A stretch of 64,000 nt of DNA, taken from Microscilla marina ATCC 23134 (GTDB taxonomy: Bacteria > Bacteroidota > Bacteroidia > Cytophagales > Microscillaceae). Where the stretch lies: assembly GCF_000169175.1 (NCBI RefSeq), contig NZ_AAWS01000049.1, forward strand, positions 1 to 64,000, given 5' to 3'. The notes under the pieces were generated by a model. It was not told where the DNA came from. It did no database searches and saw only the letters and a list, made by a program, of their open reading frames with translations. Shown piece after piece: positions 50,913-60,910 of the stretch. The position numbers and the translations under genes were made by a program. Every line of letters starts with the position of its first letter. The first letter of the stretch is position 1.

Positions 50913-51350
50913 ATGAAAACATCACATATTATTGGTATTGTAGTAATAGCCATCGCCATTTCGATGATCATAGTAGCGGCAGGAGATGCCAGCCAATATG
51001 TAAGCTTTGACGAGGCATTTGCCAAAGCCGAAAACGGGAACAATCAGAATGTACACGTAGTAGGCAAGCTTAAAAAAGACAGTAACGGGAAATATACTGG
51101 AATGGAATATCGCCCACACATAGACCCGAACTTGTTTAAATTTATATTGGTAGACAACAAAGGCAATTCGGTAAAAGTAACTTACCATAGCCCCAAACCC
51201 AATGATTTTGAGCGAGCCGAACAAGTAGTAGTAGTAGGCAAAGTGCAAGGCAATGAGTTTGTAGCAAGCAAAATCTTGATGAAGTGTCCATCAAAATATG
51301 AAGATGGTAAAGTGGAAACTATAGAGGCTGAGTCTAAAAAGAAAATTTAA
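50913..51350 (+). CDS. ccmE: Haem chaperone CcmE, cysteine (CxxxY) type
   Basis: 145 aa. N-terminal anchor (IIGIVVIAIAISMIIVA), then the OB-fold domain: QNVHVVGKLKKDSNGK, FKFILVDNKGNSVKVTYHSP, VVVVGKVQGNEFVASKILMK. In the classical protein haem is bound covalently by His in H-x-x-x-Y. Here the motif reads C-P-S-K-Y, so Cys takes the place of His. CxxxY CcmE proteins are known in some bacteria and archaea. A terminator follows at 51376-51415, so the operon ends here without ccmF. Confidence 0.92.
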   Translation: MKTSHIIGIVVIAIAISMIIVAAGDASQYVSFDEAFAKAENGNNQNVHVVGKLKKDSNGKYTGMEYRPHIDPNLFKFILVDNKGNSVKVTYHSPKPNDFERAEQVVVVGKVQGNEFVASKILMKCPSKYEDGKVETIEAESKKKI

Positions 51351-51375
51351 ACTAAGCTACTTTATTACCCACTAC

Positions 51376-51415
51376 AAAAACTCCCTGACAAGACTAAGTT
51401 TGTCAGGGAGTTTTT
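51376..51415 (+). terminator. Rho-independent terminator after ccmE
   Basis: AAAAACTCCCTGACAA / TTGTCAGGGAGTTTTT, perfect 16-bp stem with an 8-nt loop. Confidence 0.9.
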
Positions 51416-51590
51416 AATTATAACACCATATAATAAAGCAAACTTTCTAAATCACCAATACTCTGCAGTGATTTCAAGTGAAAGTATTTGCTGATAATCA
51501 GTCATATAAATAAACAAGGTTTTCTTATAAAACCTATATAAGGCTCATTATCAACATTTTATTCAAGTTTTTATTCATGTACTCATCCGC

Positions 51591-51706
51591 AGGTGGAGAC
51601 ACTAGCGGAGGCGGTGATGTGGTTTTTCAGGAGAATATACCCTCGAAAACCACATTCCCGCCTTGCCTGCTCCGAGCTTGTCCTCGGAGGGCAGTGTCTT
51701 CACGCC
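51591..51706. repeat. GC-rich nested inverted-repeat element
   Basis: Outer arms GGTGGAGACACT / AGTGTCTTCACGCC; middle stem GGCGGTGATGTGGTTTT (51610-51626) with AAAACCACATTCCCGCC (51646-51662); side stem CTCCGAG / CTCGGAG (51670-51689). Much more GC-rich than its surroundings. Non-coding; structured RNA or small mobile element. Confidence 0.55.
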
Positions 51707-51728
51707 CGATCGATACCTCGAACTTTGT

Positions 51729-51771
51729 AAGCTTCAGAGAGATTTCTCATTTTTTATAAGAAAGCCCTATA
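51729..51771. repeat. Dispersed ~43-bp repeat, copy 2
   Basis: Second copy of the repeat at 1301-1344, directly to the right of the nested inverted element. Confidence 0.6.
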
Positions 51772-51912
51772 TAAATAAAGTTACTTTCACTCTTTGATGA
51801 TCAAGCATAAGTAAGGTAAACATTTATTCGAGTCTGCTTTTAACTGCTGTTTTTATAAATTTCTGAAAATCAATACTTTATAGACTTGGTAACTCCCTCT
51901 GGACTATTGAAA

Positions 51913-52665
51913 TTACAGCAAATCGGTAAGAAAATTACTGTAGGCATCTTTCATAGGCAAGGCATCATTAGTTACCAGTGTTTTTCGTTGTGCCGTTACC
52001 TTTTCATTAGTTCGAGGGTTGAACCCTTCTTTGTCTATAGTGGTCCAGTAAAAACCCACCCCTCTTTTTTGCCACAAAGGTAAATCATTAAAGTTGATAC
52101 CTGCCTGAAAAAGCAGCTCGTTTTTTTGAGCTACTGATAGCCCTGTTACTTCATCGTTGGCTTTTTTAGCCGAAATTCCTTGTTTTCTGAGCATCCAGTA
52201 GCAATGTGCATTCAGTGAATTCCGAAAAGCATCTTCATTGCGCCAGCGAAAATAATCTATGACATCTTGTTTGCGGGGCAGCTGCGATATTCTGCAGTCA
52301 AAACTGGCCACCTGATTAATCAATAGAGCAAACTTGGCGCTGGCTTCGGCTGCCAGCAAAGACACCAGCTTGCGGGTTTTGCGTCCAAAAATATTTTCTT
52401 CCAGGTCAAACAGCAAAGATATTTCATCGCTTTCGGTGTAGCCATATACAAACTTAAACCCACACGTCATCAGGTGAGTAGTAGTAGCAATCATGTAGTC
52501 TTTAAATCGCACGTCAAAAGGCGTCTCGAGCGACAAGTTTTGCTTGGTAAGCTTGGTAAATCCTCTGCCATCGAGTCGGGCAACCATATACACATTGGGC
52601 AGTACCAGAAAATCGTTGGCGCTCTCGAAAACCCGCATTCTGGCATCCAGTTCATCAAATTTCAT
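51913..52665 (-). CDS. Thg1-like protein (3'-5' tRNA nucleotidyltransferase family)
   Basis: 250 aa. Thg1 adds G-1 to tRNA-His in eukaryotes; bacterial and archaeal Thg1-like proteins repair truncated tRNA 5' ends by 3'-5' polymerisation. The catalytic carboxylate motifs are clear: MVARLDGRGFTKLTK (first Asp) and VYGYTESDEISLLF (second Asp/Glu). RKLVSLLAAEASAKF and DCRISQLP follow as in the family, then the W-R-N-E-D-A-x-R-N-S-L-N segment. Last gene of a leftward operon after a DinB-like gene (10-bp gap) and a small kinase (38-bp gap). Confidence 0.92.
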   Translation of the reverse strand: MKFDELDARMRVFESANDFLVLPNVYMVARLDGRGFTKLTKQNLSLETPFDVRFKDYMIATTTHLMTCGFKFVYGYTESDEISLLFDLEENIFGRKTRKLVSLLAAEASAKFALLINQVASFDCRISQLPRKQDVIDYFRWRNEDAFRNSLNAHCYWMLRKQGISAKKANDEVTGLSVAQKNELLFQAGINFNDLPLWQKRGVGFYWTTIDKEGFNPRTNEKVTAQRKTLVTNDALPMKDAYSNFLTDLL

Positions 52666-52675
52666 TTTGCTATAT

Positions 52676-53221
52676 TTAGTTCAGTATATTTCGTAACAAT
52701 CGCTTGATTCCTTGGAAGTGGTGACGGGTGTGATAAATTGTAAAAAACAGCATTTCTCTCACCGATAGCTTGCCTAACAGTGGGTGAGGAATACAATAGT
52801 TGTCCAGTTGATCGTCATCCCATTGTTCTACTGCTAGTATCAAGGCCTCTTTTGCCTGCACAAAGGCTTCAATCACTTCTTGTTTATCATACGGTGTAAG
52901 CTCATCCGGAACAAACTTACCTTTGGCTTTAGCCCCTTGTGTGAGGTATGCTTGATACTGGGTCACAAGCTGTTCGTAGTTCCAAGTATCACGTTCAAGA
53001 GCACCAAAAACCTTGATATGTTCGATATCGCCCAATAATAGAGCATTGATAGGCAAGGTAGATAGCACCAGGTGATGAAGGTGTTGTCCGACTGACCATT
53101 GGCCAGTGGAGGCTTGCATAAACTGAGCCGAGGTGAGGCTATACATAAAGCCTGATACTTGATCAAAAGCTTGAGTGATATTTTCTATAATGTCTAGTTT
53201 ACTGTGGATAGAGTCTGTCAT
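52676..53221 (-). CDS. DinB-like four-helix protein
   Basis: 181 aa. DinB/YfiT superfamily, four-helix bundle with a metal-binding His triad: WSVGQHLHHLVLSTLP (first His), and HTRHHFQGIKRLL near the C-terminus (second and third His). Between lie TWNYEQLVTQYQAYL and VREMLFFTIY. Members act as thiol-dependent hydrolases or transferases; specific function unknown. In an operon with the Thg1-like gene. Confidence 0.82.
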   Translation of the reverse strand: MTDSIHSKLDIIENITQAFDQVSGFMYSLTSAQFMQASTGQWSVGQHLHHLVLSTLPINALLLGDIEHIKVFGALERDTWNYEQLVTQYQAYLTQGAKAKGKFVPDELTPYDKQEVIEAFVQAKEALILAVEQWDDDQLDNYCIPHPLLGKLSVREMLFFTIYHTRHHFQGIKRLLRNILN

Positions 53222-53259
53222 TGTCTGAGGAGTTAAATCTATAAAATTTGACCTGGGTT

Positions 53260-53703
53260 TTATATCTTCCAGGGGCTTATGTCAAAGCAATCATTGTGGT
53301 TGAGGCGTACATAAAATAATTGGTCAAAACCTTCGTCTAACGATGGCACCTCCAGGCGGTTATAGGTACCTTTGATTCCTTTTTCGGGAATAAGTGCCTT
53401 GCCAGAGCGTAAATTATTGCGTGTGATGGCGTCTTTTATTTTAGACTCAAAATAATAGCCAATAATTTCATAACTTTTTGCCTTTGCCAGCATTATATAC
53501 TGTTGTCGGTTTTGTCTTGTAGGGTTGGTATTGTCTATGACAAAAGATTGTTGGGTCTGTAAACAAGCATCTAAAAATACCTTTTCACGGTGGCGGGTAC
53601 GCAATAGGTCAAGACTAATGTGTACGTGGCTGTCAAAAAACTTTTGTTTATAAAAAGTACTTTTTCCGGTAGCTTGTATGCCTGTAAATATAATGGCTTG
53701 CAT
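53260..53703 (-). CDS. Polynucleotide-kinase-like P-loop ATPase
   Basis: 147-aa small ATPase. P-loop at the N-terminus (FTGIQATGKSTFYK). HISLDLLRTRHR, with Asp followed by R-T-R, as in the 5'-kinase module of T4 PNK/Pnkp, where Asp acts as general base. FVIDNTNPTRQNRQQYI (Walker B and the D-N-T-N-P motif), and RNNLRSGKALIPEKGI with conserved arginines. It is the kinase-only type found in many bacteria. First gene of the operon with DinB-like and Thg1-like genes; a role in RNA end repair is the natural guess. Confidence 0.85.
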   Translation of the reverse strand: MQAIIFTGIQATGKSTFYKQKFFDSHVHISLDLLRTRHREKVFLDACLQTQQSFVIDNTNPTRQNRQQYIMLAKAKSYEIIGYYFESKIKDAITRNNLRSGKALIPEKGIKGTYNRLEVPSLDEGFDQLFYVRLNHNDCFDISPWKI

Positions 53704-53829
53704 GAGAAGCTTTATTACGAAAGTATAAGAATGTAAAATATGCTAATTCATCATACTAATTTTATACCAATAAATTTGTCCAATTGTTTGAACAGCTTTG
53801 ATTCTGAATGCTTTAATTACCATAATTAA

Positions 53830-53876
53830 AGCAAAAAAGCGAAACAGTACACTTGGGTACCCCTTCGCTTTTTGCT
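53830..53876 (-). terminator. Hairpin terminator of the ABC-F gene
   Basis: AGCAAAAAAGCGAA / TTCGCTTTTTGCT, in the spacer after the stop of the leftward ABC-F gene. Confidence 0.7.
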
Positions 53877-53907
53877 ATAAAAACTACCCAATATGGGGGA
53901 GCATTAC

Positions 53908-55539
<1,632 letters not shown>

Positions 55540-55847
55540 TTAAAAAGTCAAATTTAGAAGTAGACCAAAAAAATAATTGCACAAAAGTATCAATATTTGG
55601 GATGAATGGAAAAGTTTTATTGTATTAATCAAAGAAGGCATCGCCAGGTTGGGAACATCTTGATGTTTACTTAAAAAGATTGTAAGATAAAATAGTACAA
55701 TTAGTATTTGTGTGACTTTTAAAGTTATAAAATTACTGTAGTAACAAGGGCTTTTTTTGTATGTTAGAAGAGAGGAATTATAACAAAAAGCTACACCCTT
55801 GCAGAGAAAGGTTGAGCAAAATCATTACTCTGATAAATAAAAGAACT

Positions 55848-56735
55848 ATGAGAACAATTATGACATTAATTTTTTGCCTAATAACGCATCATTGGGCAAC
55901 TGCACAACAATCTTTTGAGTGGGTAATTGCCCCAAAGTACAAGCGTGCTGGAGCTTTTTCTCAAAAAATGGCGTTTGTAGCCCAAAATAATCGCTACGGC
56001 TACATCAACAGAACAGGTAAAATGGTCATTGAGCCTCAGTTTGAAATGGTTTGGAACTTTGCCCCCAATGGCTTGGCAAGAGTACAAAAAAGCAATAAAC
56101 AAGGCTACATTAACCGAAAAGGTGATTTTGTGATTGCAGCACAGTATATCATTGCCGGAGATTTTTCGGAAGGGTTGGCGGCTATTCGTCAAGACAAAAA
56201 ATGGGGATATATCAACAAAGCCGGAAAGATAGTGATTACACCACAGTTTGACGAAGCCTGGGCTTTTTCGGCAGGGCTGGCACCCATTAAACAGCAAGGA
56301 AAATGGGGGTATATCAACAAAAAAGGAAAAATAGTGATTGCGCCCAAGTTCAGCGTTGCTGATGATTTTATCGAAGGACTTGCTTGTGTAGAATACAACT
56401 ACAGCTATGGGTTTATCAACCAAAAGGGGGAGTTTGTAGTCAAGCCTGTTTTTGCCAAAGCAGATGATTTTTCAGAAGGGTTGGCAAGGGTAGAAGACGA
56501 AGGCAAGTGGGGATACATCAACAAAAAAGGGAAGTATGTGATTAAGCCCAGTTTCGACGAGGCGTTGGTTTTTGCAGAAGGCTTGGCACCAGTTGAAAAA
56601 AACGATCGATGGGGATACATTAATAAAAAAGGCGAATTTGTGATTAAGCCTCAGTTTCAGGAAGCGTATGATTTTTCTGACGGAATAGCATTGGTGCGTA
56701 AAGGTCGCAAGTGGGGGTATATAAAGCTAAAATAG
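55848..56735 (+). CDS. Secreted WG-repeat protein
   Basis: 295 aa. Signal peptide (TIMTLIFCLITHHWATAQ), then eight WG-type repeats of ~34 residues, each 'G-Y-I-N-x-x-G-x-x-V-I-x-P-x-F-x-x-A-x-x-F-x-x-G-L-A'. The W-G is W-G-Y in five, Y-G-Y, Q-G-Y and Y-G-F in others, showing young duplication at DNA level (102-bp period). WG repeats are small extracytoplasmic beta structures of unknown ligand. The start at 55848 yields the signal peptide; the longer frame to 55761 is less likely. Related to the C-terminal part of the kinase at 21229-23316. Confidence 0.88.
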   Translation: MRTIMTLIFCLITHHWATAQQSFEWVIAPKYKRAGAFSQKMAFVAQNNRYGYINRTGKMVIEPQFEMVWNFAPNGLARVQKSNKQGYINRKGDFVIAAQYIIAGDFSEGLAAIRQDKKWGYINKAGKIVITPQFDEAWAFSAGLAPIKQQGKWGYINKKGKIVIAPKFSVADDFIEGLACVEYNYSYGFINQKGEFVVKPVFAKADDFSEGLARVEDEGKWGYINKKGKYVIKPSFDEALVFAEGLAPVEKNDRWGYINKKGEFVIKPQFQEAYDFSDGIALVRKGRKWGYIKLK

Positions 56736-56872
56736 TTTTGCGTGGTAATACAACAGCAAGAGTGTTAGTGTATTGTTAAGACTGGGGCTTTGATGAATTA
56801 AGCTAAAAAAACGGTTGTTGTATAGCAAATGTTATTTAAATTACCTTAAACCTTACTTAACAATCTCAAACT

Positions 56873-57448
56873 ATGTCGTTAAACATTGCTCTACTGTATG
56901 GTTCAGTACGCCAAAATCGCAAAGGTATTCATGTAGCTCGGTTTGTAGCCCAGCAGGTCGAGGCACGTGGGCACACTGCTACACTTATAGATCCGCTTGA
57001 GTTGCCTTTGCCATTGCTCGACAAAATGTACAAAGAATATCCTGCAGGAGAAGCCCCTGAAAATATGGAGAAAATAGCCCAAATACTTACCAAAGCCGAT
57101 GGTTTTTTGGTGGTAAGTGGTGAATACAACCATAGTGTGCCTCCTGCCCTTAAGAATATGCTGGACCATTTTCAAAAAGAGTATTTCTACAAGCCAAGTG
57201 GATTGGTTACCTATTCACCAGGGGCGTTTGGAGGAGCCAGAGTAGCCATGCATTTACGCAACCTGACAGGAGAGCTGGGAATGCCCAGTATTCCTTCTAT
57301 TATGTATTTTTCTAAAATAGGTCAGGTGTTTAACAGCGAAGGAAAGCTTCAGGACGAGGCGTATCTTAAGCGCATTACCCGTTTTTTAAACGAGTTTGAT
57401 TGGTACGCTGAAGCATTGCAAAAGCAAAGAGCTTTGGGTACGCCTTAA
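56873..57448 (+). CDS. NADPH-dependent FMN reductase family protein
   Basis: 191-aa flavodoxin-like oxidoreductase. N-terminal FMN-phosphate loop LLYGSVRQNRKGIHVARF (G-S-x-R-x-x-R/S), then LPLPLLDKMYKEYPAGEAP and ADGFLVVSGEYNHSVPPALKNMLDHF, the classical 'E-Y-N-x-x-x-P-x-x-L-K-N-x-x-D' motif of the family, and SPGAFGGARVAMHLR. Members reduce quinones or azo dyes. Single gene; terminator follows. Confidence 0.9.
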   Translation: MSLNIALLYGSVRQNRKGIHVARFVAQQVEARGHTATLIDPLELPLPLLDKMYKEYPAGEAPENMEKIAQILTKADGFLVVSGEYNHSVPPALKNMLDHFQKEYFYKPSGLVTYSPGAFGGARVAMHLRNLTGELGMPSIPSIMYFSKIGQVFNSEGKLQDEAYLKRITRFLNEFDWYAEALQKQRALGTP

Positions 57449-57452
57449 AACC

Positions 57453-57496
57453 AAAACCTTAGCAATGCCTGTTTTGTAAGTATTGCTAAGGTTTTT
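57453..57496. terminator. Bidirectional hairpin terminator
   Basis: AAAACCTTAGCAAT / ATTGCTAAGGTTTTT, perfect 14-bp stem between the convergent FMN reductase gene and the secreted unknown. Confidence 0.85.
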
Positions 57497-57544
57497 GCAC
57501 AAGAATTTTTCCTGATAAAATAGGTGTTTGAGGGGAATGTATTG

Positions 57545-58321
57545 TTACTTCCCAATTACTACATTTACTTTGTCTACGCCAGTGTTGCCTGTGCGGGCAT
57601 CGTACACATACACGGTTATTTCGTACAAACCTGTCTCGGTTGTTTTCAGCACCCCCTCAAATGTATTGACTTGTTTGCCTAGCTTTAGCTCTACCGTTTT
57701 ATAGCTTTCTCCATTACGTTTAATCAACGCCTTGGCTTCCATTTTGTCACCATCCCACAAGCCACCTTTCGAAATAGTACAACCACACATCATCACTACG
57801 TTGGCAACAATATTTATTTGATTCTTGGTTTTGCCCAAAGAAGTAAACGCGTGGGTTTGAGGTGCCAGTATGTCTATAATAAATCCTGGAATCTCTACGA
57901 TAATACCTTCCCCGGCAATGTCTTTGCCTGGAATAAGCCAAACCTGTGTTTGGGCAGTGATGGTGGCTTGTTTTTTATTATAAGGAGCCATCACTTGTAT
58001 GGTGACAAAAGTAGGGACTTTGATGTCTATAGTTGCTTCAAACTTGGCAGTACGGTCATCAACAATAGATTGATAACGTTCGTGCGCTTTGCGCATAATG
58101 AGCCCAGTATTGCCAGTGCTGCCCTTGGTCATACCTTTGGCCAAAATTTCGCCTGTGGTGGCATCTCTGATAATTATCATTGCCCCACCTACCGATGAAC
58201 CAATAAACTTGGCGTCTTTGGCCTTGGCACGAACCACTACCTTGGTAGGTGTTGCCCAGGCAGTAACACTTAGGCTTAATAGCATTGCCAATGACAGTAT
58301 TTTATATACTTGCTTGATCAT
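57545..58321 (-). CDS. Secreted protein of unknown function
   Basis: 258 aa from ATG 58321 (an in-frame ATG at 58348 would precede it). Signal peptide VYKILSLAMLLSLSVTAWA. The mature part is beta-rich: TKVVVRAKAKDAKFIGSSVGGAMIIIRD, TTGEILAKGMTKGSTGNTGLIM, and a C-terminal Ig-like or bacterial domain (LYEITVYVYDARTGNTGVDKVNVVIGK). An internal VVMMCGCTISKGGLWDGDKM has three close Met/Cys, possibly metal-related. It lies 485 bp downstream of the sigma factor gene's start, on the same strand, but a terminator separates them. No family recognised. Confidence 0.72.
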   Translation of the reverse strand: MIKQVYKILSLAMLLSLSVTAWATPTKVVVRAKAKDAKFIGSSVGGAMIIIRDATTGEILAKGMTKGSTGNTGLIMRKAHERYQSIVDDRTAKFEATIDIKVPTFVTIQVMAPYNKKQATITAQTQVWLIPGKDIAGEGIIVEIPGFIIDILAPQTHAFTSLGKTKNQINIVANVVMMCGCTISKGGLWDGDKMEAKALIKRNGESYKTVELKLGKQVNTFEGVLKTTETGLYEITVYVYDARTGNTGVDKVNVVIGK

Positions 58322-58390
58322 AACAGTTATCTTATTTAAAAGTCTCAATGATTTGAAAGATCAAAATTGAAATAAAACTACCTTTCATGC

Positions 58391-58426
58391 AAAAAAGCCG
58401 AACGTTTATCGACAAACATTCGGCTT
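58391..58426 (-). terminator. Rho-independent terminator after the sigma factor gene
   Basis: AGCCGAACGTTT / AAACATTCGGCT stem (one mismatch); on the minus strand followed by TTTTTT. Confidence 0.85.
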
Positions 58427-58438
58427 GGGTGAAATAGG

Positions 58439-58954
58439 TTAAGATGCCCGCTTGACCAGCTTTTGAAATTTACGCTTAAGCGAAAACTTCCTTTTTCTGA
58501 TTTCGTCGGGTGCGGTGTTCAATACCTGTGCTATTTCCTGATTGGTATACTCTTGCTGTATATACTCAAACAAGACAAGCTCATCGTTGGTGAGGTGCAA
58601 CTGGCTAAGCCAATGGTTCCATTCGCCCGCTTGCTCAAAACGTTTCATTTGGCGACAAGTTTGACTACTGCTAAAAGTAGCTTTGCAATGAGCCACATAC
58701 TGAAGACTGTTTTGTCTTTTACGCAAGACATCTACTGCTTTGCGGTAGCAAGTGCTCCAGAGAAAGCCAGGCATGTTAGCAACCTCTTTGCCTTGGTTAA
58801 GTTCCTCAAATAACTTGATGTAGGCATCGTTTACCACATCTATACTTTCGGCATTGTTTTGCAATACATGTTGCGCTTTGGCAAGCAATGCCTTGTATAA
58901 CTTTTGATCATTGAACAGGGCAGCAATTACTCCCTCTATAGATTTTTTTTTCAT
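58439..58954 (-). CDS. ECF-type RNA polymerase sigma factor
   Basis: 171 aa. Region 2: LLAKAQHVLQNNAESIDVVNDAYIKLFEEL (the D-V-V-N-D-A/V-Y-x-K-L-F-E pattern), MPGFLWSTCYRKAVDVLRKRQNS (DNA-melting part). Region 4: LTNDELVLFEYIQQEYTNQEIAQVLNTAPDEIRKRKFSLKRKFQKL, helix-turn-helix for -35 binding. No anti-sigma gene is adjacent. ATG at 58954 fits. Target genes unknown; the secreted protein downstream is a candidate. Confidence 0.88.
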   Translation of the reverse strand: MKKKSIEGVIAALFNDQKLYKALLAKAQHVLQNNAESIDVVNDAYIKLFEELNQGKEVANMPGFLWSTCYRKAVDVLRKRQNSLQYVAHCKATFSSSQTCRQMKRFEQAGEWNHWLSQLHLTNDELVLFEYIQQEYTNQEIAQVLNTAPDEIRKRKFSLKRKFQKLVKRAS

Positions 58955-59290
58955 ACGTTCTATCTTGAATACCAGACAGATGAACTTTAAGGAAAGTCGT
59001 CATCTGAATATTGTAATCTCGATAGAACTGTATGCAACATATGATTTTGATGCATAAGCGTTTTTGGGTAAATAAATGTTGGCTTGGTTACCCAAGTAAC
59101 CAAAGCTATTTTATACTAAGGAATGGTGTAAAAATAAAGTTCTATAATAACGCCAAAATATTTTGTTGGCAGGGGAGGCAGGGCAATATCCAGTGGATGT
59201 TGAGCCAGCCCTGCGGGACGGCGGCATAGCAGCGCTACGTCAAGTTTTTTTAACGAATTCTGTCAGCGAAAGATGACGTTAAAAATGTAA
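58955..59290. other. Intergenic with dispersed repeat
   Basis: 336 bp between the sigma gene and the decayed insertion sequence. Holds the repeat at 59175-59239 and an imperfect TTTTTTTAACG...CGTTAAAAA stem (about 59245-59287). No gene. Confidence 0.5.
59175..59239. repeat. Dispersed repeat ending in TAGCAGCGCTACG, copy 2
   Basis: Related to 21013-21083: shares GGATGTTGAGCCAGC and TAGCAGCGCTACG at the same spacing within a few bases. Confidence 0.6.
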
Positions 59291-60736
59291 ATTTATTTTG
59301 GTACTATTCCTTATCTCGACTTTAGCCTTATGTAGCATACATTAATGCCTGCTGCATATGCTCGAGCAAATCTTTTGATATTGTTACTTTACACTCGCCT
59401 GTTTTTGGCGAGTGTAAAAAATTAAATTTATTCCAAAAAAGCCCCCTGGTGTAAGCCAGCGCATCACTAAAGGTTGGATACGGCTTTTTATACCAGGAAG
59501 TCTCTATTGTTGGCAACTCTCCTATGAGTGCTTGCCTGTGAGCCATTAATGTGACTATAGAAAATAAGCTCATCAACGCAGGTGTTGTTCATCACTCCAT
59601 TGTCTTTGAGTTCCTACTCCCAGGTGCTTTCTTACTTCCCCGAAGGTAACTTCTACTGACCAACGCCTGACATAGTAAGTCACAATCTCTTTTAAAGAAA
59701 GAGACAAATCAGTGCAGAGTATTGCCCTTGGCTCAAGTTTTTGATCAGGATCACACAACAAAACCCACCTTAATGGAATCACTGGTTTTCCTGCCCGATA
59801 CCATAAAGCAGTTCCTGTAGTCACTTTCATTACTTTATTTACCTGCCCATACCATTTGGTGATATTTTGCCAAACTGTTTGGCAGCCTTTCAATACGTCG
59901 GGCAATTTAGGTAGCTTATCACCTTTTACCCGACTACGCCCTCTCTGCCCCGGAGCACGAAATCATACAAAGCTGTATCCATTCTCATGGTGGCAATGAT
60001 TGTGGCCAATTTACGTGCTTTGTCAAGAAACTCTATGGATGCATAGCTGTTATCTCCCACTACAATGATGTCCTTATCTGGCAACCAACGTTTTACTTGT
60101 AAAACCATCTGATACGCCTAATTGGTGAGCGTTTTATGTTTTTTGCTATCGTTCGCTGGGTGCTAAAACACTTAAAAAGGGTAATGCCCAAACCCGACTA
60201 GCCCATACGATGTCGGTCAATAACATCACACAAAGCCAACACAATCCACTACACTTGACAAAATGGGATTTACTACTCCGGACACTATCCCTGTAAATTC
60301 CTCGTTTACTGATTTTTCTACCCCACCTTCGTTCAATAGTCTCATCTATCCCAAATACTAACTTATCTCCGGGAAGCAATCACTTAAGAAGTTGATGAAG
60401 TAAAATTTTAGAACATCTTAATGATGACCAATTGGCTCTGCTCAAAACACGATGGTACTTGCCAAAGTTCTTTACCTTACTCAAACCCAAGATGCGAAGC
60501 ACAGAGCTTATGGTTCGTTTACCTTGACATAAGATTGCCCCTGCCAGTAAAAATTGAACATGCGAATATATATGCTTTGAAAACACACCTTTAAATTGTA
60601 TTATCACATCAAGAAACTCATTCGGGAATATTTGCATTGTTAAAAATGTTTGGTCACAATTTTAACTTGTTTTTCCCGGAGTGGGTTTCTTTTTTGCAAA
60701 TGGCTAAAGTCGAGATAAGTACACTGTAAAATAAAT
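59291..60736 (-). mobile_element. Decayed IS701-like insertion sequence
   Basis: Perfect 18-bp inverted repeat CTTATCTCGACTTTAGCC at 59310-59327 and 60702-60719; further out ATTTATTTT / AAAATAAAT (59291-59299 and 60728-60736) also match, so the true ends are probably there. No clear target duplication. It contains a broken transposase (see pseudogene). Confidence 0.75.
59328..60637 (-). pseudogene. IS701-like transposase pseudogene
   Basis: Five consecutive reading-frame pieces together make one DDE transposase: N-terminus (FPNEFLDVIIQFKGVF, 60380-60637), then PGDKLVFGIDETIERRWG (60146-60379), DIIVVGDNSYASIEFLDKARK (59926-60108), ILCTDLSLSLKEIVTYYVRRWSVEV (59573-59905, with the catalytic Glu region) and a C-terminus (59328-59576). 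The first two are in one phase, separated by an in-frame TGA at 60380-60382; the others are out of frame with each other. At least three frameshifts and one nonsense mutation make it non-functional. Confidence 0.85.
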
Positions 60737-60776
60737 GTCTTATGCTTTTTTCGGCTTCTTTTGCCCTCTGACTTCT

Positions 60777-60820
60777 CTTTACAAAAATCGCGTAGCTTTG
60801 GCTATGCTCTATTTGTAAAG
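60777..60820. repeat. Long imperfect hairpin with GTAGC-TTTG-GCTAT tip
   Basis: CTTTACAAAAATCGCGTAGC pairs (15 of 20, plus G-T) with GCTATGCTCTATTTGTAAAG. The same TAGC-TTTG-GCTATG tip occurs in both MITE copies. Located between the decayed insertion sequence and the caspase gene. Confidence 0.5.
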
Positions 60821-60910
60821 ATCGCCAGCAAACAAAATAAACTCGAACTAAATAACAACTTACTTAATTTACAATGTACTAAGGCTTAGTATGTACATTA
60901 TCAGCATTTT

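Noticed and set aside
55848-56735. CRISPR-like or non-coding tandem repeat
   Set aside because: The ~102-bp periodicity is protein-coding WG repeats in one open frame.
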